DNA of 64,000 nt from Flavobacterium petrolei (GTDB lineage Bacteria; Bacteroidota; Bacteroidia; Flavobacteriales; Flavobacteriaceae): assembly GCF_003314435.2 (NCBI RefSeq), contig NZ_QNVY02000002.1, forward strand, positions 124,001 to 188,000. Reading direction: 5' to 3'. The notes under the pieces were generated by a model that saw only the letters and a program-made list of their open reading frames with translations, was not told the DNA's origin and made no database searches. The translations under genes and the position numbers were made by a program. Position 1 is the stretch's first letter, and the number at the start of each line of letters is the position of its first letter. Shown here in pieces: positions 43,401-52,990 of the stretch.

Positions 43401-44622
43401 GATAATTGTCGCCCTCTTTAGTAAAAAAGCGGGTTAAATATTTTTTGGGAAGAGATTCCACATCGCTTTGAGAATATTCTCCATTACGAGCATTCCTGAT
43501 TGCCTCTTCGCTTAGATCAGTTGCAAAAATCTGGATTGGTACTTTATTCGTTTTAGTATCCTGCAATTCGGCAATAATCATTGCAATGGAATACGCTTCT
43601 TGTCCTGTAGAGCAGGCTGGAACCCATATTCTTAAAGTCTCTTCTGTCGATTTACTTTTTAAAAGTTTTGCTAAAAGATCTGTTTTTAGAAATTTGAAGG
43701 TTTCAGTTTCTCTAAAAAAACTGGTCACATTAATTAATAAGTCAGTATAAAGAATTTCAATTTCATTATTTTTTTGGAGTAAAAGCTTTACATATTCCTG
43801 TATCGTTTTTATTGCATATTGTTGCATTTTATGACTTATTCGTCTCTTAATCGTGGGCATTTTATAATGACTAAAATCCACCCCGGTTTCTTTAAGTAAT
43901 AGTTCAAAAATGGTATTTAGATCATAATTATTATTTTCGATAGTTATTTCTTTGGTGTTTTCTTTTTCTTTTTCATTATTTATGGAAATACCTTTTTTAC
44001 TGATGCGAACCAATGCAGCAGCGATTTCTTCTGGAGACAAAATATAATCAACCACACCTAAAGTAATAGCTGAATTTGGCATACTGGTTGCTTGCGCTGT
44101 ATTATCCTGCGCAAAGGTTATACCTCCAGCATCTTTAATGGCTTTAAGCCCAATCATTCCATCACTGGCATAACCGGAAAGCACTACACCGATAACATTT
44201 TCTTTATGTGTTTCAGCTAGAGAGGAAAAAAGAACATCAATAGTCAGATTTGGGATATTTTTTTTAATGCGGGGATACAATCGAATGTGTCCATTAACTA
44301 CCTCAATAACTTTATTGGGTGGTATCACATAGACATTATTGGGTTCCATTTTCTCCATATTATCAATTTCCTGCACTTTCATTTTAGTGATCTTAGAAAG
44401 AATTGAAGTCAGTAAACTTTTATGGTCTGGGCTTAGGTGTTGCACATAAATATATGCCATACCGGTATCAACGGGTAACTTTTTTAATAAAAGACTAAAA
44501 GCTTCCAGTCCTCCGGCTGAGGCACCAATAGCTACAACCGTAAAAGATTTTGCTTTTGCTTCTTCTTTTAGATCTTTGTTTGGTATCGATTTTGTTGATG
44601 AGGACTTTTTGGATGATTCCAT
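40420..44622 (-). CDS. CheB-CheR-PAS hybrid histidine kinase with C-terminal receiver
   Basis: A 1400-residue cytoplasmic signalling fusion. The order is: CheB methylesterase (about 25-215; GASAGG, VQHLSPDH, LSGYASDGMIG), CheR methyltransferase (about 235-495; VPACSTGQEAYSIAMI), a PAS-like domain (about 535-640), a long coiled coil (about 665-745; ELQAANEEIVSSNEEFQTLN), two PAS domains (about 755-1005), HisKA with His1039 (MSHEIRTPMNAIIGFT), HATPase (GGTGLGLAIVKQL) and a receiver (DIILMDLQMPVMNGFE). No membrane segment is seen. With no flagellar or MCP genes here, the Che modules probably act within stress signalling. Its PAS-kinase-receiver part is a close paralogue of the next kinase. Confidence 0.93.
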   Translation of the reverse strand: MESSKKSSSTKSIPNKDLKEEAKAKSFTVVAIGASAGGLEAFSLLLKKLPVDTGMAYIYVQHLSPDHKSLLTSILSKITKMKVQEIDNMEKMEPNNVYVIPPNKVIEVVNGHIRLYPRIKKNIPNLTIDVLFSSLAETHKENVIGVVLSGYASDGMIGLKAIKDAGGITFAQDNTAQATSMPNSAITLGVVDYILSPEEIAAALVRISKKGISINNEKEKENTKEITIENNNYDLNTIFELLLKETGVDFSHYKMPTIKRRISHKMQQYAIKTIQEYVKLLLQKNNEIEILYTDLLINVTSFFRETETFKFLKTDLLAKLLKSKSTEETLRIWVPACSTGQEAYSIAMIIAELQDTKTNKVPIQIFATDLSEEAIRNARNGEYSQSDVESLPKKYLTRFFTKEGDNYRIIKELREMCIFAPHNILRDPPFSRMDFVSCCNLLIYFDSAAQKKVFASLHFALNDGGYLMLGKAESIGTSSLLFTIVNNKFKIYSRKNNLGVKKILDLTPRFTRTTMTNKKASTPSKNVNVNQESIENAIDSTLLTSYMPACAVVNKDMEILQFRGAVSSYLEHASGKASLNILKMARPEFAFELRNAINKALETKKTVCKSGIEIKIDSVLRMMSFEVCPLKIEWDEPLLLIVFKPQELLENFIENNSDTENNSTLKDLKIKKLTEELNSARTEMIAIVETQETIYEELQAANEEIVSSNEEFQTLNEELETSKEEIEATNEELISTNQELQMRHDLLIESHEYSEAIIATIHEPMLILNKNFHVISANKSFYKKFKVSKEETEGKLLFNLGNKQWNIAQLRKVLNEIFVKNSSFEDFEVTHSFSGIGERIMLLNAHLIIQKKNSQPLILLAIEDITDRSRYYLKEKYSLSLIEASLDPLTTINNEGKITDMNRATVNITGLSREKLKGSDFFGYFTEPAKARAIYKEVFAKGYITNSPLKLRHKSGKLTDVLLNGSVYKDDKGGVLGVVIVARDVTDQKRIESELIESKVFAELATLVAEGEKIKAEQATLIAENAMKAKQQFLSNMSHEIRTPMNAIIGFTRVILKTELSDKQKEYLNAIKLSGDTLIALINDILDLAKVDAGKMIFEKKPFKMAVSLASMLQLFDTKIQEKNLKLVVNYDPKIPEVLLGDSIRLHQIILNLVSNAVKFTSKGEIIVSANILFEEEEKIIIEFEITDSGIGIPEDNIEVIFENFQQATNGTSHQYGGTGLGLAIVKQLVTSQGGTIRVKSKINEGSTFSFTLPFEKTLDFTDLETDLVGSSTPLKNIKVLIVEDIALNQLLMKTILDDFGFERDVAENGKIAIEKLQVKSYDIILMDLQMPVMNGFEATEYIRNTMNSKIPIIALTADVTTVDLGKCKAIGIDDYIAKPVDEQLLLAKIVDLTKNKRNK

Positions 44623-44946
44623 TGTATTAGATATATATTTTGTTTCATAGTTTCAAAGAATACCTATGAGATTTGTTAAAATTATTTTTTTAACCTATTG
44701 ATATTAAATCAATCAAAAATATATACGATTAATCTGTAAAATACACAATTCATTAAGAATTTTTATATTTTGTATATTTCTCTAATTACTTACCAATGTA
44801 AGGATATGTTTTAACTTTTGTAACTAAATTAAGTTAATTTAAATGTAGAAATGGAAATTAAGAACTTTGAATATTTAATTAATTGCTTCTTAATTTAAAA
44901 AATACGAAAATACTTTATCAAAATATCTGAGTTATAGTGTTATTTT
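44623..44946. other. AT-rich gap between two kinase genes
   Basis: No gene, terminator or two-box promoter was found. Only very short frames are present. Confidence 0.5.
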
Positions 44947-47400
44947 TCAGCTTCTTAAATTGTTAAGTTCCTCCTGTAATTCGTTACAGGCTTGAAGACA
45001 AATTTCTTCAATTTGCTGCACTAATTCATGTATTTCTTTAGATTTTTCTTCTGCTGTGGCTAATTCCTGAATTTTCTTTGCCATATTTTCATAATTTGCA
45101 CTGATTCCCACGATGGAAAAGGACGGTATCATTTTATGTGCCGAAGCAGCTAATAAAGACCAGTTTTGGTCGGCAAGACTTTGTTTCATAGTTTGCACTA
45201 ATGGCGGAACTTGTCCTAAATACAGTGCTATCATTTCCATCATTAATTTTGGATTTGATTTTGTTCTCTGGTTTAAATACACGAGATTAATACATCTTGT
45301 TTTTTCCCCGGTCACCATGCTATCTTCTAATTTATCACTATGTTTTTGAGGAAACGTATCAAGATGTGACTTATTTAAAATACTAACTATTTTATTATAC
45401 AATTGTTTTTCGTCTACCGGTTTTGCAAGGTAATCGTCCATTCCTACTGCTTTGCATTTTGCTAAATCGACTGTTGTAACATCAGCAGTCAATGCGATTA
45501 TTGGAATAGTTGATTTCATTGTTTTACGAATGTATTCTGTAGCTTCAAATCCGTTCATTTCTGGCATTTGCAAGTCCATCAATACAATTTCGTATTCTTT
45601 TTCTTTTAATTTTTCGATAGCGATTTTACCGTTTTCGGCTATGTCACGCTCAAATCCAAAATCATCCAGTAATGTTTTCATTAATAATTGATTCAACGGA
45701 ATATCTTCAACTACTAATACTTTTATATTTTTTAATTCAGATTCTATCTTTGTCACTTCGTTTTCCAGTTGAGCTTTGGCATTCGTTTTTTGGAAAGGCA
45801 AGGTGAAACTAAATGTAGAGCCTTCGTGCATAATACTTTGTACACGAATTGTTCCTCCTTGTGGTTCTACTAATTGTTTTACAATAGCAAGGCCAAGTCC
45901 AGTTCCTCCATACAATTTTGAAGTTCCGCTTGTTGCCTGTTGAAAATTTTCAAATATCGTATCTATTTTTTCTTCTGAAATTCCGGTCCCAGTATCAGTT
46001 ACAGCAAATTTGAGGATCACTTTTTCAAGATCTTCATGCAGTAAATCTACACGTACCGTAATTTTTCCTTTGGATGTAAATTTAACAGCATTGCTAACTA
46101 AATTTAAAACAATTTGATGCAAACGAATTGGATCTCCCACCAAAACATCAGGAATTTTATTGTCGTATTCTTTTACTAATATTAAGTTTTTTTCCTGAAT
46201 TTTATTTTCAAATAAATGAAGCATAGCCAAAATAGAAGATTCCATTTTGAAAGGCGTTTTCTCAAACGTCATCTTTCCGGCGTCTACTTTTGCCAAATCT
46301 AAAATGTCATTAATCAGAACGATTAAGGCATCACCACTTATTTTGATTGCGCTTAAATATTCTTTTTGTTTAGAGGTCAAATCTGTCCGGAATAATACTT
46401 TTGTAAATCCAATAATTGCATTCATCGGTGTCCGGATTTCGTGACTCATATTCGACAAGAATTGCTGTTTTGCTTTCATAGCGTTTTCAGCAATAGCTTT
46501 AGCATTTTCAGCATTTATTTTTGCTTCTTCTGCAATTTCCGTGGCTAATTCTGCAAATATTTTAGCTTCAATTAATTCAGTTTCAATTCTTTTTTGATTG
46601 GTTACATCTCTGGCAACAATAGCAGCTCCTAGAACATTCTCCTTATCATCTTTGTATACGGCACCATTGAATAATACATGAATCAGTTTGCCGTTTTTAT
46701 GACGAAGAACTAAGGGTAAATCAGCAATAAATCCTTTTTCAAATACTTTTCTATAAACTTCTAGAGCTTTTTCTGGTTCTGTAGAATATTCAAAAAAATC
46801 GGTTCCTATTAATTCCTGTCTTGTTTTACCAGTTACTTCAACCGCTGCATAGTTCATATCTGTGATTTTTCCTTGCGGTGAAATTGCAAATAAGGGGTCA
46901 TGGCTCGCTTCGATAAGACTAAGAGCATAATCAGAACGTAATTTTTGGGCGGTAAGATCGGTATTCAGTTTTTTTAGTTGTTGTGCCTGAAGTAGTAATT
47001 CTTGATTTTTGGTATGCAAATCTACAAAAACAGCCACTTTTGCTCTCAATATCTCTGGAGAAAGCGGTTTAATCATGTAATCAACGGCTCCCGCCTGATA
47101 TCCTTTGAAAATTTGGACCGAATTATCCATGCTAGCCGTCAAAAAAATAATGGGAACATGCTTAAGTTTGTCGATTTGTCGAATTAATTCTACGGTTTCA
47201 AATCCATCCATCATCGGCATTTGCACATCTATTAAGATGAGTGCAAAATCTTGTTGGTGAAGCAGAATTTTTAAAGCTTCGTTACCGGAATTTGCTTTGA
47301 CACATGAATAATTTTCGTCAGAAAGTATAACTTCTAAGGCGAATAAGTTTTCGGGTAAGTCATCGACCAATAAAATTTTAACAGGGCTATTTATTTTCAT
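44947..47400 (-). CDS. Hybrid histidine kinase: REC-PAS-HisKA-HATPase-REC-HPt
   Basis: An 817-residue cytoplasmic phosphorelay protein. An N-terminal receiver (Asp58 in LILIDVQMPMMDGFE) is followed by PAS (about 160-275), HisKA (His about 321, MSHEIRTPMNAIIGFT), HATPase (GGTGLGLAIVKQLVEP), a second receiver (IVLMDLQMPEMNGFE) and an HPt domain (about 715-815; ASAHKMIPSFSIVG). All four phosphorelay stations lie on one chain, so it can relay to a separate regulator through the HPt. The central 500 residues are highly similar to the end of the CheB-CheR fusion, and a decayed third copy lies at 52991-53552. Confidence 0.94.
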   Translation of the reverse strand: MKINSPVKILLVDDLPENLFALEVILSDENYSCVKANSGNEALKILLHQQDFALILIDVQMPMMDGFETVELIRQIDKLKHVPIIFLTASMDNSVQIFKGYQAGAVDYMIKPLSPEILRAKVAVFVDLHTKNQELLLQAQQLKKLNTDLTAQKLRSDYALSLIEASHDPLFAISPQGKITDMNYAAVEVTGKTRQELIGTDFFEYSTEPEKALEVYRKVFEKGFIADLPLVLRHKNGKLIHVLFNGAVYKDDKENVLGAAIVARDVTNQKRIETELIEAKIFAELATEIAEEAKINAENAKAIAENAMKAKQQFLSNMSHEIRTPMNAIIGFTKVLFRTDLTSKQKEYLSAIKISGDALIVLINDILDLAKVDAGKMTFEKTPFKMESSILAMLHLFENKIQEKNLILVKEYDNKIPDVLVGDPIRLHQIVLNLVSNAVKFTSKGKITVRVDLLHEDLEKVILKFAVTDTGTGISEEKIDTIFENFQQATSGTSKLYGGTGLGLAIVKQLVEPQGGTIRVQSIMHEGSTFSFTLPFQKTNAKAQLENEVTKIESELKNIKVLVVEDIPLNQLLMKTLLDDFGFERDIAENGKIAIEKLKEKEYEIVLMDLQMPEMNGFEATEYIRKTMKSTIPIIALTADVTTVDLAKCKAVGMDDYLAKPVDEKQLYNKIVSILNKSHLDTFPQKHSDKLEDSMVTGEKTRCINLVYLNQRTKSNPKLMMEMIALYLGQVPPLVQTMKQSLADQNWSLLAASAHKMIPSFSIVGISANYENMAKKIQELATAEEKSKEIHELVQQIEEICLQACNELQEELNNLRS

Positions 47401-47515
47401 TTTTAATTGTAAAATAAAAGTTTGAATGTCGTGTGTTCTTTAAAAATATTGAAATAACAACAAAAAAATTAACATAATGACTTTGGGGATATACCACCTT
47501 TTTGATATCGTTTTA

Positions 47516-50500
47516 TTATTTACTTAACCAAACGCGCATCAATGAGAGTAAACGTTCTACATCAATAGGTTTAGTGATATAATCGTTTGCGCCTGCATCA
47601 ATACATTTTTGTTTGTCGTCTTTCATCGCTTTTGCGGTTAGTGCAATTATGGGTAAGTTTCTAAACTTTATTTGAGAGCGGATGCGTTTCATGGCTTCGT
47701 AACCATCCATTTCGGGCATCATAATGTCCATTAAGACTAGATCAATATCAGAATGTTCTTCTACCATTTTTAAGGCATTTTTACCGTCTTCGGATTTAAT
47801 GACTTCCATTCCGCGTTCTTGTAGTATTTTTGATAAAGCAAAAATATTTCGCATGTCATCATCAACTAATAAGATTTTTTTTGAATGAAATATAGCCTCT
47901 TTATCGTGCAAATTATGGATCATCATTTGTTTTGATTTTGGCAAACTACTAATGGTTCGGTGAAGAAAAAGCGCGGTTTCATCCAGCAATCGTTCTTCTG
48001 ATTTTATACCTTTTATGATAATACTGTCTGAGTATTTGTGCAGTAGATTATTTTCTTCTTTGGTAAGTTCTTTTCCGGTGTATACGATGATCGGAGGAAG
48101 GTTGTGGCCTTTCATTTCGCTCAGCGTATGGATCAGTTCAAAGCCAGTCATGTCAGGCAATCCAATATCCAGAATGATACAATCTATATGATTATTCTCA
48201 AATAATGCTATCGCCTCTTTTCCAGTTGCTGCTTCGTAACATTCTACATCACCGGTACCAATGAGTATTTTAATTGCTTTTCTGGAATTTTCACTGTCTT
48301 CAATAATCAACAGTTTTTTTATTTTTCTGTCAACAAAATTCTCAATCCTATTGAAAGCCTGTTCCAGTTCCTCCTTTGCTATTGGTTTCATCAGATATTC
48401 TACTGCACCTTCTCTAATGGGTTCCAGCGAACGGTCATTTGCGGATATAATATGGACCGGAATATGTCGTACAGAAGGATTTACTTTTAATTCATGTAGC
48501 ACTTGTTTTCCATTGATTCCAGGCAATCCCATATCGAGAATGATGGCTTGCGGTTTGTATTTTATAGCAAGTAAAAGCCCGTCTTCGCCAGAAGAAGCGG
48601 ACAGACATTTGAATCCTTTTTTGTTGGCTTGTTTTAAAAGTATAGCCGCAAAATTGCGATCATCCTCAATAATCAGCACTATTTTATCATCGGTTTTTAT
48701 GAGCTCTCTGTCGTCTTGAATGGTCGGATAATTTAAATATTTAACGTCATTCTCCGAGCGTCGAGGAGCTGAAATTGGTTGCACTGGAATTTCTTGCTCA
48801 GACTCTTGTGCAGGATAAATTGCTAGTGGAATAATAAGAGAAAAAGTAGATCCTTGGTTTAAATTACTGCCTACTTTTATTTCCCCTTCCAATAATTTGG
48901 CGAGTTCTCGTGAAATAGAAAGTCCAAGTCCTGTACCACCATATTTTCTAGAAGTACCGCCTTCCGCTTGCTGAAAAGCTTCGAATATTGCCGATTGCTT
49001 GTCTTCTGATATTCCAATTCCTGTATCAGTAACAGAAATGTTTAAAGTAGTTTCCGTATAAGGTTCGATGCGTATGGTCACACTTCCATTTTCGGTAAAT
49101 TTGATCGCATTAGATAAAAGATTTTTCAATATTTGATTCAAACGTTGAGAATCGGTATGGATGAAATCAGGTAAATCTGATGCTAATTCACACAGTATAG
49201 TTAATCCTTTTTGTTCCGCTTGATGTTTAAAATCACGAAGTAAATTATGACTGAAATTTTTGAGGGATACTTTTTCAATATTTACATTCATTTTTCCGGC
49301 TTCAATCTTGGATAAATCCAATACTTCGTTTATTAATACCAGAAGATCATGACCACTTTTATAAATTATTTCTGCGCTTTCAACCTGTACAGCATCTAAA
49401 TTTTTCTTTCTGTTCTCGGATAAATCTTTGGAGAGAATTAACAAACTATTCAGAGGCGTTCTTAATTCATGCGACATGTTTGCAAGAAATTCCGATTTGT
49501 ATTTACTGCTAATTTCGAGCTGTTTTGTTTTCTTTTCAATATCATTTTTTGAAGCTTCAACTTCTTTGTTTTTCTCCTCCAATGATTGCGTCTGCTCTTC
49601 TAGTTCTTCGTTGGTCATCTGCAATTCCTCTTGCTGTTGCTTGAGATTTTGCGCTTGCTGTTCCAATTCTTCATTTAACTGTCTGAGTTCTTCTTGTTGA
49701 ATTTGAAGTTCTTCTGCTTGATTTGAAAGTTCTTTGTTTGCAAAACTTAATTCAACAGCTCTTTTTTCTTTCTCTTGATTTTGATAGGCGAGTTCTTCAT
49801 TTGCAATCGCTAACTCTGCTGCTCTTTTTTCTTTTTCGTCATTTTGATGCGCCAATTTATTATTGGCAATTGCTAATTCTGCGGCTCTCAATTCTTTTTC
49901 TTCTGCTTGTTGAACAGTATTTACACTGATAGCAATACTTCTCATTGATACATCAATGAATTCTTTTTCAGTTTCGGTAAAATCACTAAGCTTACCAATT
50001 TCTATAACACCTATGGTTCTGCCGTCAAGTAAAATAGGAGTAATAAGCAAGCTTTTTGGTTTCGCATTCAATACTGATGATGTAATACGGATCTGATCTT
50101 CTGAAATATCTGTTAATGAAATTTGTTTTTGTTCCCACGCTGCCTGACCAATTAATCCTTCATTCAATTTGAAAATTTCGGTGGTATCTTTGGCTGAAGT
50201 AAAAGCAAATTTTCCAGTTAATATCAAGGTATTGTCCTTTTCATTAAGTAGGTAAACGGCTCCAATATTGGCTTTAAGATAAGTACATAAAAAACTAATC
50301 GTACTATTTGCCAATTGTAGTATGTTTTGATTTCCAATAAGTTTTTTGTTAAGTTCAGAGTTACCTGTAAGCAACCAATTTTTTCCAGCAGTTTGTGCCT
50401 CAGAATTTTTAAGTGCTTTCAAATTTGTTGCAATGATGGTGTATACAGCGATAAGAATCATCCCAATAACCAACAATAATACAGCAAAAACAAAATTAAA

Positions 50501-51034
50501 CTTACTGGCATCATCCTGACTTTCCTGAATTCTTTGAGCAAGTAATGTGCGTTCTATTTCCTGCGCCTGTTCAATTATTTTTCTTATTTCATCTTGAATT
50601 TGTTTTCCTTCACGTGAAGCAACAAAAGCTCTGGCTTTCTCAAAATTAATTTTGCGATATGTAACTCCTGTATTTAAATTCTCTAACCTAAGTTTGATTT
50701 GTTTTGAAAGCTCCTCAATATTTTTTTGTTGAGTAGAATTGTCTTTCGTTAATTTTTTTACCTTTTCAATTTTCTCAATCAACTTTGAATTTGCTGATGC
50801 AAAGGTTCTCAAAAAAATAGCATCACCAGTTATGATATATCCTCGTACGCCAGTTTCTGCATCAATGGAATATTTCAGTATTTGTTCGAATTCATATAAA
50901 ACAGTATTGGAATGGTTTACTAAAGTATTTGAAGCAACAAATTTTTCAGTATTTTTAAATGAAAAAATCGCAACACCAAAAAGTACTATCGCACAAGCAA
51001 TAAATCCAATAATTATTTTTCTTCCTAGGTTCAT
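47516..51034 (-). CDS. CHASE3-GAF hybrid histidine kinase with three receivers
   Basis: A 1172-residue membrane sensor. Membrane helix 1 (IIGFIACAIVLFGVAIFSF) and helix 2 (FAVLLLVIGMILIAVYTIIA, about 183-203) enclose a periplasmic CHASE3 domain (DAETGVRGYIITGD). A GAF domain follows (about 235-385), then a coiled coil with 22-residue repeats (KRAAELAIANEEL), HisKA with His522 (MSHELRTPLNSLL), HATPase (GGTGLGLSISREL) and three receivers with Asp in AIILDMGLPGINGKQ, CIILDIGLPDMTGFE and LVLMDIMMPEMDGYE. It is followed upstream by CheB and CheR genes 31 bases away on the same strand. Ligand and output are unknown. Confidence 0.94.
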   Translation of the reverse strand: MNLGRKIIIGFIACAIVLFGVAIFSFKNTEKFVASNTLVNHSNTVLYEFEQILKYSIDAETGVRGYIITGDAIFLRTFASANSKLIEKIEKVKKLTKDNSTQQKNIEELSKQIKLRLENLNTGVTYRKINFEKARAFVASREGKQIQDEIRKIIEQAQEIERTLLAQRIQESQDDASKFNFVFAVLLLVIGMILIAVYTIIATNLKALKNSEAQTAGKNWLLTGNSELNKKLIGNQNILQLANSTISFLCTYLKANIGAVYLLNEKDNTLILTGKFAFTSAKDTTEIFKLNEGLIGQAAWEQKQISLTDISEDQIRITSSVLNAKPKSLLITPILLDGRTIGVIEIGKLSDFTETEKEFIDVSMRSIAISVNTVQQAEEKELRAAELAIANNKLAHQNDEKEKRAAELAIANEELAYQNQEKEKRAVELSFANKELSNQAEELQIQQEELRQLNEELEQQAQNLKQQQEELQMTNEELEEQTQSLEEKNKEVEASKNDIEKKTKQLEISSKYKSEFLANMSHELRTPLNSLLILSKDLSENRKKNLDAVQVESAEIIYKSGHDLLVLINEVLDLSKIEAGKMNVNIEKVSLKNFSHNLLRDFKHQAEQKGLTILCELASDLPDFIHTDSQRLNQILKNLLSNAIKFTENGSVTIRIEPYTETTLNISVTDTGIGISEDKQSAIFEAFQQAEGGTSRKYGGTGLGLSISRELAKLLEGEIKVGSNLNQGSTFSLIIPLAIYPAQESEQEIPVQPISAPRRSENDVKYLNYPTIQDDRELIKTDDKIVLIIEDDRNFAAILLKQANKKGFKCLSASSGEDGLLLAIKYKPQAIILDMGLPGINGKQVLHELKVNPSVRHIPVHIISANDRSLEPIREGAVEYLMKPIAKEELEQAFNRIENFVDRKIKKLLIIEDSENSRKAIKILIGTGDVECYEAATGKEAIALFENNHIDCIILDIGLPDMTGFELIHTLSEMKGHNLPPIIVYTGKELTKEENNLLHKYSDSIIIKGIKSEERLLDETALFLHRTISSLPKSKQMMIHNLHDKEAIFHSKKILLVDDDMRNIFALSKILQERGMEVIKSEDGKNALKMVEEHSDIDLVLMDIMMPEMDGYEAMKRIRSQIKFRNLPIIALTAKAMKDDKQKCIDAGANDYITKPIDVERLLSLMRVWLSK

Positions 51035-51065
51035 TTGATAGTATTATTTGTAATGGTAATGCTGA

Positions 51066-51638
51066 TTATTTGTTCTTTTGATCTATTGTTAGCAGTAACT
51101 CAATTATTTTCTCTAATGACAAAACATAATCCGGGATTATGGCTGCAATTGCTGACTTTGGCATATATTCAGATTCAGCTGTTGTTGGGTCTTGAATAAT
51201 AGCTAAACCACCGTATTTTTTTATTCGAATAATTCCATTTGTTCCATCACTGTTAGATCCTGTAAGTACTATGCTAATTAATTTATTTTTAAAGACCTCG
51301 GCGGCTGATTCAAATAACACATCGATGGATGGTCTGGCAAAATTTACACGCTCGTCAATTGTAAGTGAAAAAGTTTTATCCTTTTCAATCATCAAATGAT
51401 AGTTTGGAGGAGCAATGTATATGTAGCCTTTTGTGATTTTTTCTTTTTCATCAGCTTCTTTTACATTCAGATGACTTTTGTCATTTAAAAGATGAATCCA
51501 TTGACTATCAGATTGTGCGCTTAAGTGCTGCACAATGATAATTGGAATACTAAAATATTTCGGTAAGGATGATGATAAAAATTTTAAAGCTTTCATTCCT
51601 CCCGAAGAAACGCCTATTACAATTGCCTCATAATACAT
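51066..51638 (-). CDS. CheB methylesterase catalytic domain protein without receiver
   Basis: A 190-residue protein containing only the CheB catalytic domain. The Ser/His/Asp triad segments are visible: IGVSSGGMKAL (Ser), IIVQHLSAQSD (His) and VLTGSNSDGTNG (Asp). Classical CheB has an N-terminal receiver that gates activity; here it is absent. It starts 2 bases after the CheR stop. In Bacteroidota, CheB/CheR pairs next to hybrid kinases occur outside chemotaxis, presumably modifying sensor coiled coils, but the substrate is not known. Confidence 0.91.
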   Translation of the reverse strand: MYYEAIVIGVSSGGMKALKFLSSSLPKYFSIPIIIVQHLSAQSDSQWIHLLNDKSHLNVKEADEKEKITKGYIYIAPPNYHLMIEKDKTFSLTIDERVNFARPSIDVLFESAAEVFKNKLISIVLTGSNSDGTNGIIRIKKYGGLAIIQDPTTAESEYMPKSAIAAIIPDYVLSLEKIIELLLTIDQKNK

Positions 51639-51640
51639 TC

Positions 51641-52465
51641 TTAATATTTCTTTTTGAATATTCGTTGTTTTGTGTCTAGCTCGATATAATGGGCGTACAA
51701 ATCAGAAAATCGTAAACTTTCTTTTGATCCCAAACATAAAACCCCACCATTTATAAGGCTGTTATAAAAAAGAGTTTGAACTTTATTTTGTAAATTTTTA
51801 TCAAAATAAATCAGCACATTACGACATAAAATCAAGTTTACTTCTGCAAATACACTGTCGGTTACTAAATTATGATTGGCCCAAACAATATTTTTTTTTA
51901 ATGATTGATTCATAATAACGTGATCATAATTGGAAGTGTAATAATTCGAAAAAGATTCTTTTCCTCCAGCCAATTGATAATTAGACGTATATTCTTTAAT
52001 CATTTTATTCGAAAAAATACCATCTTTGGCGCGATTCAAAGCCATTTGGTTAAAATCAGTTGCGTATATGGTTGTGCGGTCATACAAACCTTCTTCTTGC
52101 AATAATATAGCCATGGAATAGGCTTCTTCTCCAGTAGAACAGCCAGCATGCCATATTTTTATAAAGGGATAAGTTTTCAAAATAGGGATAACATTTTCTC
52201 GTAATGATCTGTAAAATAAAGGATCACGAAACATTTCTGTTACCGTAATGGATAAATCTTGTAACAGTTCTGAAGTAAATGTCGCGTCATTTAAAACCTT
52301 TGATTGGATTTCAGCAACATCTTCAAATTGCGACACCGCCATTCTATTCATAATCCTGCGCTTGATATGGGCTTGGGAATACTCTCTGAAATCATAACCA
52401 TGTTTCTGATAGATTGCTTCCAATAACAATGAAATTTCCAAGTCTGATGTCTCTTTATTTCGCAT
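51641..52465 (-). CDS. CheR family protein-glutamate methyltransferase
   Basis: A 274-residue SAM-dependent methyltransferase. The N-terminal helical domain contains GYDFREYSQAHIKRRIMNRM, and the SAM site is IWHAGCSTGEEAYSMAILLQ. IYATDFNQMALNRAKDGIFS and NLILCRNVLIYFDKNLQNKV complete the CheR pattern. The normal partner is a methyl-accepting receptor, but none is encoded in the window. It is co-transcribed with the CheB gene downstream and probably with the receiver gene upstream (90-base gap). Confidence 0.93.
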   Translation of the reverse strand: MRNKETSDLEISLLLEAIYQKHGYDFREYSQAHIKRRIMNRMAVSQFEDVAEIQSKVLNDATFTSELLQDLSITVTEMFRDPLFYRSLRENVIPILKTYPFIKIWHAGCSTGEEAYSMAILLQEEGLYDRTTIYATDFNQMALNRAKDGIFSNKMIKEYTSNYQLAGGKESFSNYYTSNYDHVIMNQSLKKNIVWANHNLVTDSVFAEVNLILCRNVLIYFDKNLQNKVQTLFYNSLINGGVLCLGSKESLRFSDLYAHYIELDTKQRIFKKKY

Positions 52466-52555
52466 CTTTTTTTAACAATTTTGGTTTTTAATTTGGAACA
52501 AATTAAAAAAACCAGTTTTAATCTTTACCTTAATTTCGAACAAAATCAGCATGCA

Positions 52556-52990
52556 TTACATACGATCCATGTACCAATTTAATTCTTTCTCCATTTTTTG
52601 ATATTTAAAAATAGCGGTAATTATTTTTTGCAGTCGAACGAAAGCAGTCTCGCTTTTTACTACATAATCAAACGCTTTGTGATGCATGCAATTTACAGCT
52701 ACTTCAATTTTATCTTGAGAGGATAACATTATAACCGGAATTTCAGGATTGAAAGCCTTTACTTGGTCCAAAGTCTCGAGACCATTCATAGCGTTTTCTA
52801 CAATACCATCAAGTTGATAATCTAATATTACTACATCAGGATTATTAGACAAATTTGCTATGCAGAGTTCTCCAGTTGGATAGGTTTCGACTATGAAATC
52901 AGCATTTTCTAAAAAATCGATTTCGAGGGATTTCAAAAACAATGCATCATCGTCTACAAGAAATATTTTTACTTTATTGTTGGTGTTCAT
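52556..52990 (-). CDS. Single-domain response regulator
   Basis: A 144-residue receiver protein. The acidic pair is in FLVDDDALFL, the phospho-acceptor Asp in DVVILDYQLD, the Ser/Thr switch in VIMLSSQDK and the Lys in YVVKSETAF. A short charged helical tail follows (KYQKMEKELNWYMDRM) with no DNA-binding domain. It could act as a phosphate shuttle or sink for the neighbouring hybrid kinases, especially those with an HPt domain. The ATG abuts the stop codon of the pseudogene upstream (TAAATG), so the intact ancestor was co-transcribed and probably translationally coupled. Confidence 0.9.
   Translation of the reverse strand: MNTNNKVKIFLVDDDALFLKSLEIDFLENADFIVETYPTGELCIANLSNNPDVVILDYQLDGIVENAMNGLETLDQVKAFNPEIPVIMLSSQDKIEVAVNCMHHKAFDYVVKSETAFVRLQKIITAIFKYQKMEKELNWYMDRM

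Noticed and set aside
51066-52465. Chemotaxis operon
   Set aside because: CheB and CheR are present but there is no CheA, CheW, CheY-flagellar partner, MCP or flagellar gene in the window.
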